Positions 33,591-46,388 of a stretch of DNA of 64,000 nt are shown piece after piece (position 1 is the first letter of the stretch; every line of letters starts with the position of its first letter). This DNA is from Neckera pumila. Lineage: Eukaryota; Streptophyta; Bryopsida; Hypnales; Neckeraceae. A program made the translations under genes and the position numbers. Under the pieces are notes generated by a model. That model was not told the DNA's origin. It ran no database searches and saw only the letters and a list, made by a program, of their open reading frames with translations. The stretch is from contig OZ018410.1 in assembly GCA_963969595.1 (NCBI GenBank), positions 34,887,413-34,951,412 of the forward strand. The letters are read 5' to 3'.

Positions 33591-36500
33591 CTAATAATCG
33601 GAGATCTCAAACCACAAGTAGTGCACTAGATCCAATTTCCGCAAATTTGTAAATTGTCTAAAGGACTCATTCACAATTCTTAGAATTGTGATACAAAGAT
33701 TTAAGTATACTAAGTTGTAAAATTTTACAAACGTGGAAATTCCGTCAAATTCTAGATGAAACAACAAAATAGCCTCAAGTCTGAATTTTACTTCCTTCAA
33801 GATCCAAGTTCTTCAAATTTTGAAGGTCTCCAAATGAATCTAGAAGCTTCTCAAGATTGGAACAATACCACAAATTCAACACTTCCAAGTTGCTCAATGT
33901 TCCCAAAGATTTAGGTAAACTTTGGATTGCACTTCCACATAGATTCAAGTTTTTCAAATCTTGGAGGTCTCCAAATGAGTTTGGTAGCTTCTCAAGCTTG
34001 GAACAACACTACAAATTCACTTCCAAGTTGCTCAATGTTCCAAAAGATTTAGGTAAGCCTTGGATTCTATTGCGATTGAGATCCAAGTTCTTCAAATTTC
34101 GGAGGCCTCCAAATGAATTTGGTAGCTTTTCAAGCTTGGAACAACACCGCAAATTCAACACTTCAAAAAGATTCAATGTTTAGAAAGATTCAAGTAAAAT
34201 TTGGATTCCACTGAGTTCAAGATTCAAGTTTATCTAATTTTGGAGGCCTCCAAATGAATTTGGTAGCTTCTTAAGCACAAAACAACTCCACAAATTCAAT
34301 ACTTCCAAGAGGCTCAATGTTCCAAAAGAATTGGATAAACTTTGGATTCCACTTTCAATGAAATCCAAGTTTTCAAAATTTAGAGGCCTCCAAATGACTT
34401 TGGTAGCTTCTCAAGCTTGGAACACCACCACAAATTCAACACTTCCAAGCTATTCAATCTCCCAAAAGTTAGGTAAACTTTGGATTCCACATTGACTAAG
34501 ATCCAAATTTTTCAAATTTTGGAGGTATCCAAATGAATTTCAATTGGTAGCTTTCCAAGCTTGGAACATTACCACAAATTCAATTCCTCCAAGAGGCTCA
34601 ATGTTCCAAAAGATTCTGGTAAGCTTTGAATTCCACTTTGATTAAGATCCAAGTTTTCCAAATTTTGGAGTCCTCCAAATGAATTTGGTAGCTTCTCAAG
34701 CTTGGAACAACCCTGCAACTTCAACACTTCCAAGAGGCTCAATGTTCCAAAAGATTCAGGTAAACTTTGGATTCCACTTTTTGCAAGATCCAAGTTTTCC
34801 AAATTTTGGAGTCCTCCAAATGAATTTGGTAGCTTCTCAAGCTTGGCACAACCCCACAACTTCAACACTTCCAAGAGGCTCAATGTTCCAAAAGATTCCG
34901 GTAAGCTTTGAATTCCACTTTGATTAAGATCCAAGTTTTTCAAATTTTGGAGTCCTCCAAATGAATTTGGTAGCTTCTGAAGCTCGGAACAACCCTGCAA
35001 CTTCAACACTTCCAAGAGGCTCAATGTTCCAAAAGATTTAGGTAAACTTTGGATTCCACTTTTTGCAAGATCCAAGTTTTTCAAATTTTGGAGTCCTCCA
35101 AATGAATTTGGTAGCTTCTCAAGCTCGGAACAACCCTGCAACTTAAACTCTTCCAAAAGGCTCAATGTTCCAAAAGATTCAGGTAAACTTTGGATTCCAC
35201 TTTGATTAAGATCCAAGTTTTCCAAATTTTGGAGTCCTCCAAATGAATTTGGTAGCTTCTCAAGCTTGGAACAACCCTGCAACTTCAACACTTCCAAAAG
35301 GCTCAATGTTCCAAAAGATTCAGGTAAACTTTGGATTCCACTTGCTCCAAGATCCAAGTTTTTCAAATTTTGGAGTCCTCCGAATGAATTTGGTAGCTTC
35401 TCAAGCTTGGAACAACCCCACAACTTCAACACTTCCAAGAGGCTCAATGTTCCAAAAGATTCCGGTAAGCTTTGAATTCCACTTTGATTAAGATCCAAGT
35501 TTTTCAAATTTTGGAGTCCTCCAAATGAATTTGGTAGCTTCTCAAGCTTGGAACAACCCCACAAACTCAATTCCTCCAAGAGACTCAATGTTCCAAAAGA
35601 TTCAGGTAAACTTTGGATTCTACTTCCATTTAGATGCAAGTTCCTCAAATTTTGGAGTCTTGCAAATGAATTTGGTAGCTTCTCAAGCTTGGAACAACCC
35701 CACAAATTCAACACTTCCAAGTTGTTCAATGTTCCAAAAGATTATAGTAAATTTTGGATTCCACTTACACCTAGATCCAAGTTCTTCAAATTTTGGAGGC
35801 CTCCAAATGAATTTGGTAGCTTCTCAAGCTTGGAACAACCCCACAAATTCAACACTTCCAGAAGGCTCATCATTCCAAAAGATTCAGGTAAACTTTGGAT
35901 TCCACTTCCATTGAGATCCAAGTTTCTCAAATTTCGAAGGCCTCTGAATGAATCCGGTAGCTTCTCAAGCTTGGAACAACACCACAACTTCAACACTTCC
36001 AAGTTGCTCAATGCTCCAAAAGATTTCGGTAAACTTTGGATTCCACTTTCATTGAGATCAAAGTTCTTCAAATTTTGGAGGTGTCCGAATGAATTTGGTA
36101 GCTTCTCAAGCTTGCAACAACCCCACAAATTCAACACTTCCAAATTGCTCAATGTTCCAAAAGATTTAGGTAAACTTTGAATTGCACTTCCACATAGATT
36201 CAAGTTTTTCAAATTTTGAAGGTCTCCAAATGAATGTGGTAGCTTCTCAAGCTTGGAACAACCCCACAAATTCAACACTTCCAAGTTGCTGAATGTTCCA
36301 AAAGATTTAGGTAAACTTTGGATTCCACTTTGTTTGAGATTCAAGTTCTTCAAATTTTGGAGGTTGCCAAAAGAATTTGGGAGCTCTATGAGCCTAAAAC
36401 AAGAGCTTAGATTCAACACTTCCAGCTTCCTCAACTTTCCGAATGATTTAGGCAATCTCTCCATCGAATGATCTTTCCAAAACAATATCAATAACTCACT

Positions 36501-38894
36501 ATTTTCAAGTGCCTCAGGAAAATGTCCCAGTGGTTCAAGGTCACTTTTGACATATTCAAGCCAACGCAAATTCACTGGAAGTGATGACATTGAAAGGAAG
36601 CCACCTATTTGTCTCAATATATGCAATCTTTTCATCAGAGAAAGGTCAACTTGAATTCCATGGCTTGGTGGAAGGATCAAAGTTTGAAGAAAATTTGGTA
36701 GAGGCTGCACAAACACATCCCAAAAACCCCAAATAAACTTAAAATTCTACTCTTGGATCAAATTAGGCATACATGAACTCAAAAAGAATATATTGTCTAC
36801 TTCAATTACTAAAACTAGAGGTAGACTACATACACAACTACTTTGGGATAATCAAACAATCTACAAAAGTGAACACTACTCCTATACTCTATGCAAATCT
36901 TCTCTCTTACATGCTAGAAAGAAATAACATAATAAGACTCTATTAGAATGATCAACCAGATTAAAAAAGCTTGGTCACCACACATACCTCATTCTTGTTC
37001 AACAATGCCAAACATTTAGAGCCCCACAAGTGTTTGCAAATACCCAAACTTGCTCTTTCTTGCTTGGCAATTGCACGACCCATGTCTTGCAAGTGGTCAT
37101 GCATGCCAAAGGCACCTTCCTCATCCACTCTAATCAATGCCTTTTCCACAAGGCTCCGAACGCCCCATGCTGCAGACCAACCTTGGGATCTCCAAACAAG
37201 TTTGCTGAACTCCATAGATGCTCCCAATAATGCACATGCAATGTCTATAACATTTCTTGATGTTGCTCTTGAAGAGCATCATAGCTGATACGAAGACATT
37301 CAAATATTTTCCTCTCATCCATGATAGTGCCACAATTCAACTTCTCCAAAACTTCTTCCCAAATCTTCACATCCTTCTCCTTCCGCAATAGAGATCCACA
37401 AACCTTCAACACCAATGGAACTCCCCCACATGCCTTACTAACCTTTCCAACAAGACCTTGAAATCTTGGAGGTACTTTCCAATCACCTCCAAATGCATGA
37501 CGTGCAAGGACCCTTTGAGAATCTTGTTGGCTCAATAATTGAACATCATGAGTGTGAACCTCATGATTGAAGTGGAATGAAGTTGACTTCTCAAATACAC
37601 GACAGTCTCAAGAAGTGACAATGCACATGCTACCTTCCTTCAACATTTTGCGTGACATCAAATAATCTATCTCATCAATGTTGCAAACATCATCCAATAC
37701 CACGAGAATGAGTTTCTTAGATAGCCTCTCTTCAAGAATAACCTTACCCTTAGATCTGTCTACAATACTTGACATTGACTCATTCTCACACAAGGCCTTC
37801 AATATATGATTTTGGACACTTGCCACACCACCGTGATTCACCTTCTCAACCACATCTTCTACATAACACCTTGCATCAAATCTTCTCCCCAATTGGTTGA
37901 ATAACTCCCGTGCCAAAGTGGACTTTCCAATTCCACCCATTCCCCACAATCCCAACATCAACACTTTCTTCTCATCAAGTGCTTGAATGAGGTCCTCAGC
38001 AACTTGCTCCACACCCACAATATGATCACCCACATCCAAGGGAAGTGGCTTATTTGCCAATTCAAAGATCTTTTCAACTACCTCTTGCACCAAATCCACT
38101 TCCAACCTACAAACAAAATCAACAAAATTTCATTAACACCAAATACAATGTCAAGTTGAGCATTAACCACAAACACTTCATATCATTTAATAGTGCATAC
38201 CAATATATTCACCTTTGGCCACCCACTTTGTGCTCCCAACCATTGAACTGGGAAGCTCGTTTCAAATCAGCCCTCCATTCTTTAATCAAGGTCTTATCAT
38301 GCCTCTTTGTCAACTTCATAAATCCCGTAGCTAATTGACCTTTAGGAAACCTCACTTCCCATGGCTGAACATTGTAGAAGATTGGTAGCACCCTCACTGA
38401 GGGACAATCCAACATTGCATGTAATTCTTTCAAACACCACTCCGATTGTGTAGAACTCCCAGAGAAGATGACTAGGGCTAGGGGTGTCGTCTGGATTGTT
38501 TGGTCAATGCATTTCCAAGAATCTTGGCCTTTACCAATGGATTTGCAATCCAAAAAGGGATGCAACCCAGCTCTTTTCAAAGCTTCATATAAATAACCCA
38601 CAAAACCTGTCTTGGTGTCAGGGCCTCTATGACTAATGAAAACATCATAGTCTCCAAATTCATCTGGACACAACCAATGTTCAATCTTATTAACAAATCA
38701 ACAAGTCCAAATTTCATCAAACAAAGTTTGCAATCGCATCCAAAGGTGAGCAATATAAAATTGTAAATCATGCTACTTAAGAATTGAATAAGAATAGAAC
38801 AAATTAGTAGTGAGACCGAGGGTAACCAAACTGTACCTTTTGTTGCACACAATCTCTTTGCAGGCCTTGCATCACTCTCCATATCGCTTGTCAT
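33591..38894 (-). pseudogene. TIR-NB-LRR resistance gene with disabling mutations
   Basis: Exons: 38894-38837 (MTSDMESDARPAKRLCATK), 38663-38213 (TIR), 38106-36988 (NB-ARC) and from 36714 downward (LRR). Phases agree at each junction. TIR: YDVFISHRGPDTK and SEWCLKELHAML with the Glu used by NADase-type TIRs. NB-ARC: P-loop GMGGIGKSTLA, kinase-2 LILVVLDDV, RNBS-B CIVTS, GLPL CGGVPLVLK, ARC2 MHDHLQDMGRA. Defects: an in-frame TGA at 37608-37610, where the Arg of the usual TSRD would be; a one-base loss near 37246-37252 splitting EMF from IDIACALLG; a TAA at 35742-35744 within the LRRs; and several non-multiple-of-three indels in the distal LRRs below 34560. Such proteins normally detect pathogen effectors and trigger cell death. 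As read, only TIR plus part of NB-ARC (about 317 residues) could be made from the first ATG. Confidence 0.85.
33800..36475 (-). repeat. 141-bp tandem array encoding LRRs (~19 units)
   Basis: The motif AATGAATTTGGTAGCTTCTC (plus strand) recurs at exactly 141-base spacing from 34679 to 36371 (13 starts, 12 intervals). Six more diverged copies lie at about 33833, 33975, 34110, 34253, 34393 and 34535. Each unit encodes 47 residues, i.e. two leucine-rich repeats of the pattern SFGTLSLLEVLKLWGCSKLE and SFGGLQNLKNLDL..SGIQSL. The central units are nearly identical at nucleotide level. Confidence 0.92.
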
Positions 38895-41800
38895 GCTTGC
38901 CACTATAGAATTGGAATACACACTAGTGATTGTAAGAAACAAAAAAAGAGTGTACAATTCTAACAAAATGTAGTAGTCTATAATTCACCTAGTCCACACA
39001 AGTCATTCTTCTTGTGGCCCTTGAAAACAAGATTCTAAATGACTTCATGTCGGCACGATATGCAAGATAATTGATAAAGAAGTATACATGGTATGAGTAA
39101 TCACATATAATGTCAACTTGCTTCATTTTAGCATGTGGTAGCCTTCATGATGTGAATGTGAGTTCCAAAATAGAGGCAAACTACAATTGTTGTGTGTTGC
39201 AACAAAGGTTTGCAAACCTTGGTTCATCAAGTGCACTCATAGATCACTTGAAGAACTTTTCCTAGGACTTGCTACCATCCTTTCAGAAATCACTTCTTAA
39301 AGAGCTCTTAAAAAACATATGAATGTATCCCCTAGAGACTAAATGGCAATAAGGTCTACTACCTTTAACTTGTGAATCAAAGCTCATTATGAACTCTTTG
39401 CACAACTCAAAATAGTAATATCATGTGAACATCAAATAATGATCAAGATGTGCAACACAAGTGTTGTCAACAAATTAATGCTCCACATATCATTCCTTGT
39501 TGATTTGCATACCTGGATACATCATAAACCAAATTCTTAATCCATACACAATACCAAACTAGACTATACAACTTGATAAGAAACATGGACTTGTCACGGA
39601 CAAAAACTTGAGCAAAGTCGTTCAATTGTAACATTTGTTGGAGAATGTTGTGTGTGCCTATGAATGAAACCCTAAAGAACCAACAGGCCCAACTTGGGTC
39701 TCAAATTAATTTTAACAGTTTTGAGATCATATGAGGACCATCTTCCGTCCATTTTTTATTTATTTCTATCCAGCATGAGCAATGTTCTTCATTGATTCTG
39801 GTCTGAACAATGACCCCATCTGAACCCCACTTTCCACAATGTGATCAATGAAAATCACTAGTTCATGAACATATATTGTTGATAATTTAAAAAGTGAAGA
39901 ACAGAGTCCTCAAAAAACATGCAGGTGTACGACAGATGCAACATCCTTATCCCCACCATGCCATTCAAAGCTATTGTGCACATCAAGGTGTCCCAAGTCC
40001 AACTGCATGAACCTGATGGCACAGAAATTGACCCAAAAAACGAAATAAATTCACGAAGCACAGAGTAAGCACTCATTTGTCACTCATTTGTCCCTCGTTT
40101 CCTACCTTTTAACCCATTGATACTCTACATTGAAATCGCAGGACAAAAGAACTCTACATGCTTGAGTATACATGAATCTATAGCACAATTAAAAGGAACT
40201 ACCTCTCTTGACAAGTCAAGAGCAACTGCAAGATTCAAAATTCACACAGCGCACAAGAGCTGCATAATATATAAACATAACTATTACAAAGTCAGACAAT
40301 CAATACAAGTAAATACTGAAATTTATCATGCTGGTCGAGCAGACTTGAATCCATTGACAACAAAAGCACGACTTTCTAATAAGTCTCAAGGTCAACATTA
40401 ATGACTCTTCAAGAAGGAAAGAGAGAATGACTGTAGTTTGACATGAAATTCCCATACAGGGATGAGCTCAGGCAAAAATAAGCAGAAATATATGTAATAA
40501 CAAGAAAGGGATACTGAGAAAATCTACGCACACTCAAAGAAAGCAACAAGTGCCTTGCCATACACAGGCAACAAATAAGAAACTGAAAATAGAATGAAAC
40601 ATAAGATTTCGTTTCCTGGTAAACCTGAACTGAACTGAAGGGATACCAGCCTCGAAATTGACTTCTCCATCAGTGGAATGATTTTGTTATTCAATTGTCT
40701 CAATGTAAAACCCTGTTTCAATGAAGAGAAAGGAATCGATCTAATGAATAATGCTGAGAACAAGTGTTGGCAAGCCTGTAGTGGAGGTTCAATCACGGAT
40801 TTGAAACAGTGCTCACATGATCTAAATCATTTGGACACTCATCAACCAAGAAAGTCCCAGAACTGAGCCCACCCAAAAGTATCACCGTACCTGGAAACAA
40901 GAACATTCATGAATCCATCAATCATTTCGCCAGGACTAGCAGCGTAAGAGTTGTCAGCTACAGGATGTTCCACACATCATTCCCTCTAGATCTGCATGCC
41001 TGTATATACACACCATAAACCGATTTTGTAATTCAGAGGCAATAGATACAAAATGGACTGCCAAGCTAGATAAGAGAAAACGAGTCATGGGCATTTCAGC
41101 AAATTTGTTCAATAAAATCATATGCCGCACAAACCCAATCAAGTAACCAACTTGACAAGCAAAATGACTGCAGTAGCACAACATGGCAAGAGATGGGCAA
41201 GCTGAACCAGTCAACCAGGGTTACCAGAAAGCGAATCTTTGTATGTGTCGCTATAGTTTCTAAACAGACTCTTCCAAAATGGAACTAAGGAAACACGGTC
41301 TGAGCAAATCTGAAACGCGCAAATTCAAAAATGATAAATTAACAAAAGACCATTTGTCGGTAATCCTGCCGCTGCAAGATTCATTCAGAGGCTCACAACC
41401 TTATCATATCCGTGGACACCAAAATGGCACAAATGTACAATAGTACTCTTATTAGGGTTGAGAATCCGCACCAGTGACAACAGAGAGGAGAAACATGTGC
41501 GCCGATTCCAGATAGAACTGCGCTAGGTCAAACCCTACGCATCGAACAGGGAACATCCAACATATCCGAAAATCCGTCGCAAGAAAGTGAGAGCAAGCCC
41601 TGATGAGCGCGACCTTCAAATCCCAGGAAGAAAAGCACGATCTCTTGACACCAACACGCTCATATCGACGAAAAGGTTGGCAAAATCCCTAGTGCAGTAC
41701 AATTCCTCCCGCACAGAACTATGCTCCAAGCTGCATATGACTAAAATCCCAACTGAACAAAACCTCTAAGCAAGAAGCAAAGCACGAGGAAAACGAGGCA

Positions 41801-42680
41801 GAGCCGAGTGACGGTTTCCGGTGACCGTGTTCAGTCACCGGTCACCACGAATTTCCAAGCTCCCAAGACCGGGTTCACAATTTTTTCATGGCGTTTTTCA
41901 TGCTCTGTTCTTAAGCTGTAAATGCACATAAAAAGATTGCAAAATGATGATAAATTTAATAACTTGTCAACCCACAACGGACCAAGGATTCAATAGTTTT
42001 CTGAATGATTTGTATGGTTGAACTCCAGCAGATTGATGTGAACTCTGGAAGAAGAAGAAGACCGTGGCCTAGAGGTATCGCCTTTTCTTTTTGAATCGAA
42101 TTGGAATTTTGAATTTTGCCTGCAACTTTGAATTTTGAATTTTGAATTTTGAATTTTGCCTGCAACTTGATAGGCTTTGCTATTGAATCTCGTGGATGCC
42201 GAACACCATGTTGGTTAGAATTTGGATTACTGGAATGCTCAAGCTATCTGGGACTGACAGTATCAACATGCTAGAGTTTATGAAAATTAGGGTTTTGCGT
42301 CTTTTGAGACGATTTTGAATCTCTGGGGGACTTGCGATTGCGTTTACGTAGTCCGATCTCGCTCTTGAATTTAACATTCATGTGAGGTTGTCTCGAAGTT
42401 GGAGTAGAAAGCGTTTAAGATCTTTGAGCTGGAGTATTTAGTCGAAATTGTAGGGTTTGTTGTGTGGATCGTCAAGAAGTTGGTTGCGCTTGTGCTAACG
42501 GTATCAGCTAGGTCAATTCTTTTTGGTTTTCGACAGATTCCAATTTAGGCTTTGTGGTTCGAAGTCCAATGCTACATGCATTTCCTTGGTCTTAGGGCTT
42601 TAGGGTTCTTCGTTGTAAGCTCTGAATGGCCTCTTCTGGTGCACGAGCGCGAGCAGTAATTTCCAGGTGGTGAAGTAGCG
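38895..42680. other. gene-free interval between TNL and COX16
   Basis: No coding exon was supported. 39482-39625 and 40969-41113 are diverged direct repeats (listed separately). 41340-41900 is less AT-rich and may hold promoter or UTR sequence of unseen transcripts. A TTTGAAT microsatellite occurs at 42127-42158. The 300 bases before COX16 probably include its promoter and 5' UTR. Confidence 0.5.
39482..41113. repeat. diverged direct repeats 1.49 kb apart
   Basis: 39482-39625 and 40969-41113 align along their length: CCACA.ATCATTCC, GAT.TGCAT.CCTG, CATAAACC, AATACCAAA / GATACAAAA, GATAAGA, AATTTGTTCAA or AAAGTCGTTCAA. This is a diverged segmental duplication or two copies of an unclassified repeat; the coordinates span both. 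Confidence 0.5.
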
Positions 42681-43437
42681 ATGGCCGTCGCCAGGGTCAA
42701 GAGATGGAATCCATTCATCAAGTTCGGAGTGCCGCTGATTTCTCTCACCGTTCTGGGATCCATTGCCCTTGCTCACCTGCAACAGGGCAGGTACGTAATT
42801 TCTCTTTTTGGGTTTTAGGGTTTAGAGTTCCAAAATCGTTTAAGGATTTGGGGTTCCAAAATTGGAGAGTATTGTTGGAAGGTGAGCTCAATGGAGGAGG
42901 CATTGAGATTTTGTAGGAAAGATGTGTTGAATGCTCGAGATGAGAAGGAGTGGGAGCGCATGGCTGCGAACAAGGCGCTCACTCGGGAAGGTGTCGTGGC
43001 TGGCGCTGTGGCTGATGCTGTTGCGAAGAAGAAGCCTCTTGATTTAGAGGAGGAGCTTCAGGTGAGAGGAATTGAATCTTCCTTGTGTTGAACCATTTGG
43101 TTTTTGGTTGGTTGGTTGCTTGGTTGAACAATTGATGTTTCTGGTTGAGAGAATGCACACCGTGAAGATGTTCAATTGACAAAACAAGTGTTCGATAGTA
43201 GTTTGAAATTCTTGTACCGCTACGAGTCATATTGAAGGAGCCCTTATAAGCTTACCCAAATTCACGAAATTCTTAAAATCTGTATGGGTTAAGAAGTTAT
43301 ACTAAATGCGGACATTCCATAAATTTGGGTTCACCTCGTATTGCTTGCGAATTGGACATTTTGAATGTTTGCAGAAGGTGAGAATTGATGATTTTGAGTA
43401 TGTACGAGTGCCCAAGCCCAAGGAAGTGGTTCAATGA
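42681..43437 (+). CDS. COX16: COX16, cytochrome c oxidase assembly factor
   Basis: Three exons (42681-42790, 42917-43061, 43375-43437) join in phase to 105 residues, the usual size for plant COX16. The N-terminus MAVARVKRWNPFIKFGVPL is followed by one inner-membrane helix (about residues 15-31, FGVPLISLTVLGSIALAHL). Then comes a charged region with DEKEWERMAANKALTRE and DLEEELQKVRIDDFEYVRV, the conserved end of the family with a PKPKE tail. COX16 is a small mitochondrial inner-membrane protein needed for complex IV assembly, with a role around copper delivery to COX2 in animals and yeast. The first exon ends with the membrane segment, a common boundary in this gene. All splice sites are canonical. 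Confidence 0.87.
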
Positions 43438-46388
43438 TGTGCTTTGCGATACGTCGCGCTTAAGCACGCCACCTTTCCCCTTTCTCTGATGCAGACCTGA
43501 GAGCTAACGCTTCAAGCAAGGTAACAAAACGCACCAATAGAAAGGAGTCATGCGCCACATTTTTTAACTATAGAAAAATGTTTTTAAAGTTCGTACTATT
43601 GACTATTAGCTTCTAAAGTGTACCTGATTTTTGTAGCTTGTGTCCTTATGGGTTAACAGGACATATTTTATTATCATTGACTGATTAGGGGTTGTTATAT
43701 CTATTAATTTCGAGTGCAAGATTTTCATTATTTCTCTGTTTGGGGCATGTGGCAATCCAGAGTCTTGCCCCAGAATCTTACGCCCGAGTCACCCCTGCAT
43801 AGAGCTTCAAATCGTGTTTGATAATTTGCCTCTTGTTGCGGAAAGAAATCTTTAGGACACCTCTTATCAAGTATGAAATTCTGCTCTGACATGTGAGAAC
43901 TGTCTTGGCATCTCTGCAGCATGTTCGCAAATGATTGAAGCGGTTGCAATGATCACAATGGTCTATCAATTTCTTTACAGGACTCGTTTGACAAGGATGT
44001 AGGAATTCGAAGTTGTAGGACCGGAAAGCCTTGTAGTGACGCTTGTCTCAAATTGTATATTTTAGTGCAGAAATTTGAAGTCCTTGAAATTTTCTGTCGT
44101 CTCGGTGAAATTTTCGCTGTCTGAAATTGAAATTTGTTTGAGTAACACTCCTTTTCTCAGTCTTGATCAAAAATATGTTATTTTGTGGGTAATATTCCAA
44201 CTATGAATGATTACTATGTGGTACGCAACCAGAACTCACATTAACCCAAACCCCTAAGGACGAGCTGGTCGCCGTGGAAATGAGAGATTTCGTCAACCTA
44301 GTGTAGAAGTCCATCTCCTTTCCACACAAATTCCAAGGATGAAAGATTGTCCTTCTCTTTCAAATAAAAAGATGTTTTGTGATTTATCGGACACTAAATG
44401 TCCTTAGCATCCTTTATGGGTTAAGGATTAACCCTAGAAGAATGTTGAGGACAGTAAATGTCCCAAGGATGACTTTCTAATACTACAGGAACATGAAATG
44501 CACCTGTTGGTTCAAAAATTGAATCATTTTTTATTCGAGTACCTATTAGTGAGGCAGCATCTTTCCAGGGTTATGCTCACTACACAATGCATGTGACAGC
44601 ATCTATTAAGGACTACTGTAATTCATTCTTTACTTATGATTCGACTTTCAACAATTGAAATAGAGTAATTCAAGTTATTATTTCCTCTGGGAATAAAAAA
44701 AGTCTGGTTACAACAGTCAGCTCCCATAATAAGCAAGTTTCTCACAGTAGCAAATGCTTGAACAAGCTTCACACAAAAAGTCTTCCACCAAAACAACAAT
44801 TCAGCCAGTAGTAATATCAACAAGCACTGTTAACCAGAGAAGATATTCTCCACAGATTATGACAGAAAAATAAAAACGGACGACTGAGCCAAAACCAACA
44901 AAACACAAGCACGATCACACAAAGATACCACTACAAAACTTGTGTCCTAATTCATCTCCAAAATATGTACTTAATTTATACCACAATTCTGAGAACAGGA
45001 TTGTGGTAATAAACAATAGACTGATAATTAAGATCAGCTAAATAGATCTCTATGGAGAAATGATCTTAGCCCTTAAGTGGCTCGTCATCATATTTATAGA
45101 ATAACTCCTTGACAAGCATAAGCTAACGTACAAGTAGAGGCAAGCAGGATATGGTACCTGCCTCCAATCTAACCCTCTCCAAATTGTAGGTAGGCAACAA
45201 AGTTCACAAACAGGGGACAGAGGAGTGGATACTCAGCGAGACCTAGCCATGTGCAACGCCTCTCCGCTGAATTACTAAATTCTCAGCATGTGAGGAAGGA
45301 CTAAACATCGCCAAGCCCAATGCGCACTATATTATTGGATTGAAAGCTGCACATCCTCCCCGCACGGCTGCACTCTCGAAGTGTCTAGGTGGTCCTCCAG
45401 CACCTGAAGAAACACCCCATAATAATCCACGCTTGCCATAGCCCTTTCTCTCTTCCTACAAGACAACCTGTTCCACTCCCAAGAAACCGCTCACAAAAAA
45501 TAATAGTGCAATTCAAGGAATGCTCATTGCAGCATTCGCACTGCCCTATATATGACCAGTACAAAGAGCAACTTCTACAGGCTGTTTATGACACTTTGGG
45601 AATGGCAAACAGCAGAAAAACTTCGCACTAAGCATAGACAGTCTATGCATTGGCAGCAAATTACCACTGCCTGATCCACCCAGGTGTCTCCAGCTCTCAC
45701 CTAGGACCTGAAGCTTTTTCCTTTAAATTCTCCTTCCTACATATGCAGAGCGCATCCCGACAGCTAAAGTATTGTACAGCAGCACTGTGGGTTCTTGGGA
45801 GTTTCTGACTGCTGTTTTTCTGTTTCATTGCATATCCAACACAGGAGAAAAACGAAATTAACTTTACAGAAATCAGGCCAGACGCAGGTAAAGAATGCAC
45901 AGATTTTCAAATAAACCACATGTTCAGCACAACAAGCATCAGTACACGATTACAAAAGTTCAACAAACCCGCTCTGGTTAGGTGTATAATTAACTCAACA
46001 GAATATCCTGCAATATCTTCAACCTCAGAATCCTCGGCCTCAACATAAACTCAGCAATACTGTTGAGGTATTAACACAGCTCTATGTTTACACCATCTGA
46101 CTGCTGCCGCGTAATTCACTATGTAACACAGATACCATGAAATGAACACGGGTAGCAGCAATTATCCGCTGTTTTATTGTACACCGCTTAAGGAACAGTG
46201 AACACAGCAATCTCACAAGATTCTCTACTGAGACTAAGGAGTTAAGATTAAACAAAGATCATACTGGAGACCTAATACAGAAAGTACATCGCCAGGAAAA
46301 GACCGAGCCAAAAGGTATTAACAAAAGCTACTTAAAATGAAAAATGGATCTGGAATCCCTTATTTAATATACAAATGATACATGGCAA
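43438..46388. other. gene-free interval
   Basis: The first few hundred bases are probably COX16 3' UTR. A short palindrome-rich stretch occurs at about 44370-44470 (GGACACTAAATGTCC, ATGGGTTAAGGATTAACCCT). No exon, RNA gene or mobile element was supported between 44500 and 46388. Confidence 0.5.

Noticed and set aside
35548..36180. 210-codon plus-strand ORF over the LRR array
   Set aside because: It is the antisense shadow of the tandem LRR units; the 141-bp period keeps several frames open on both strands.
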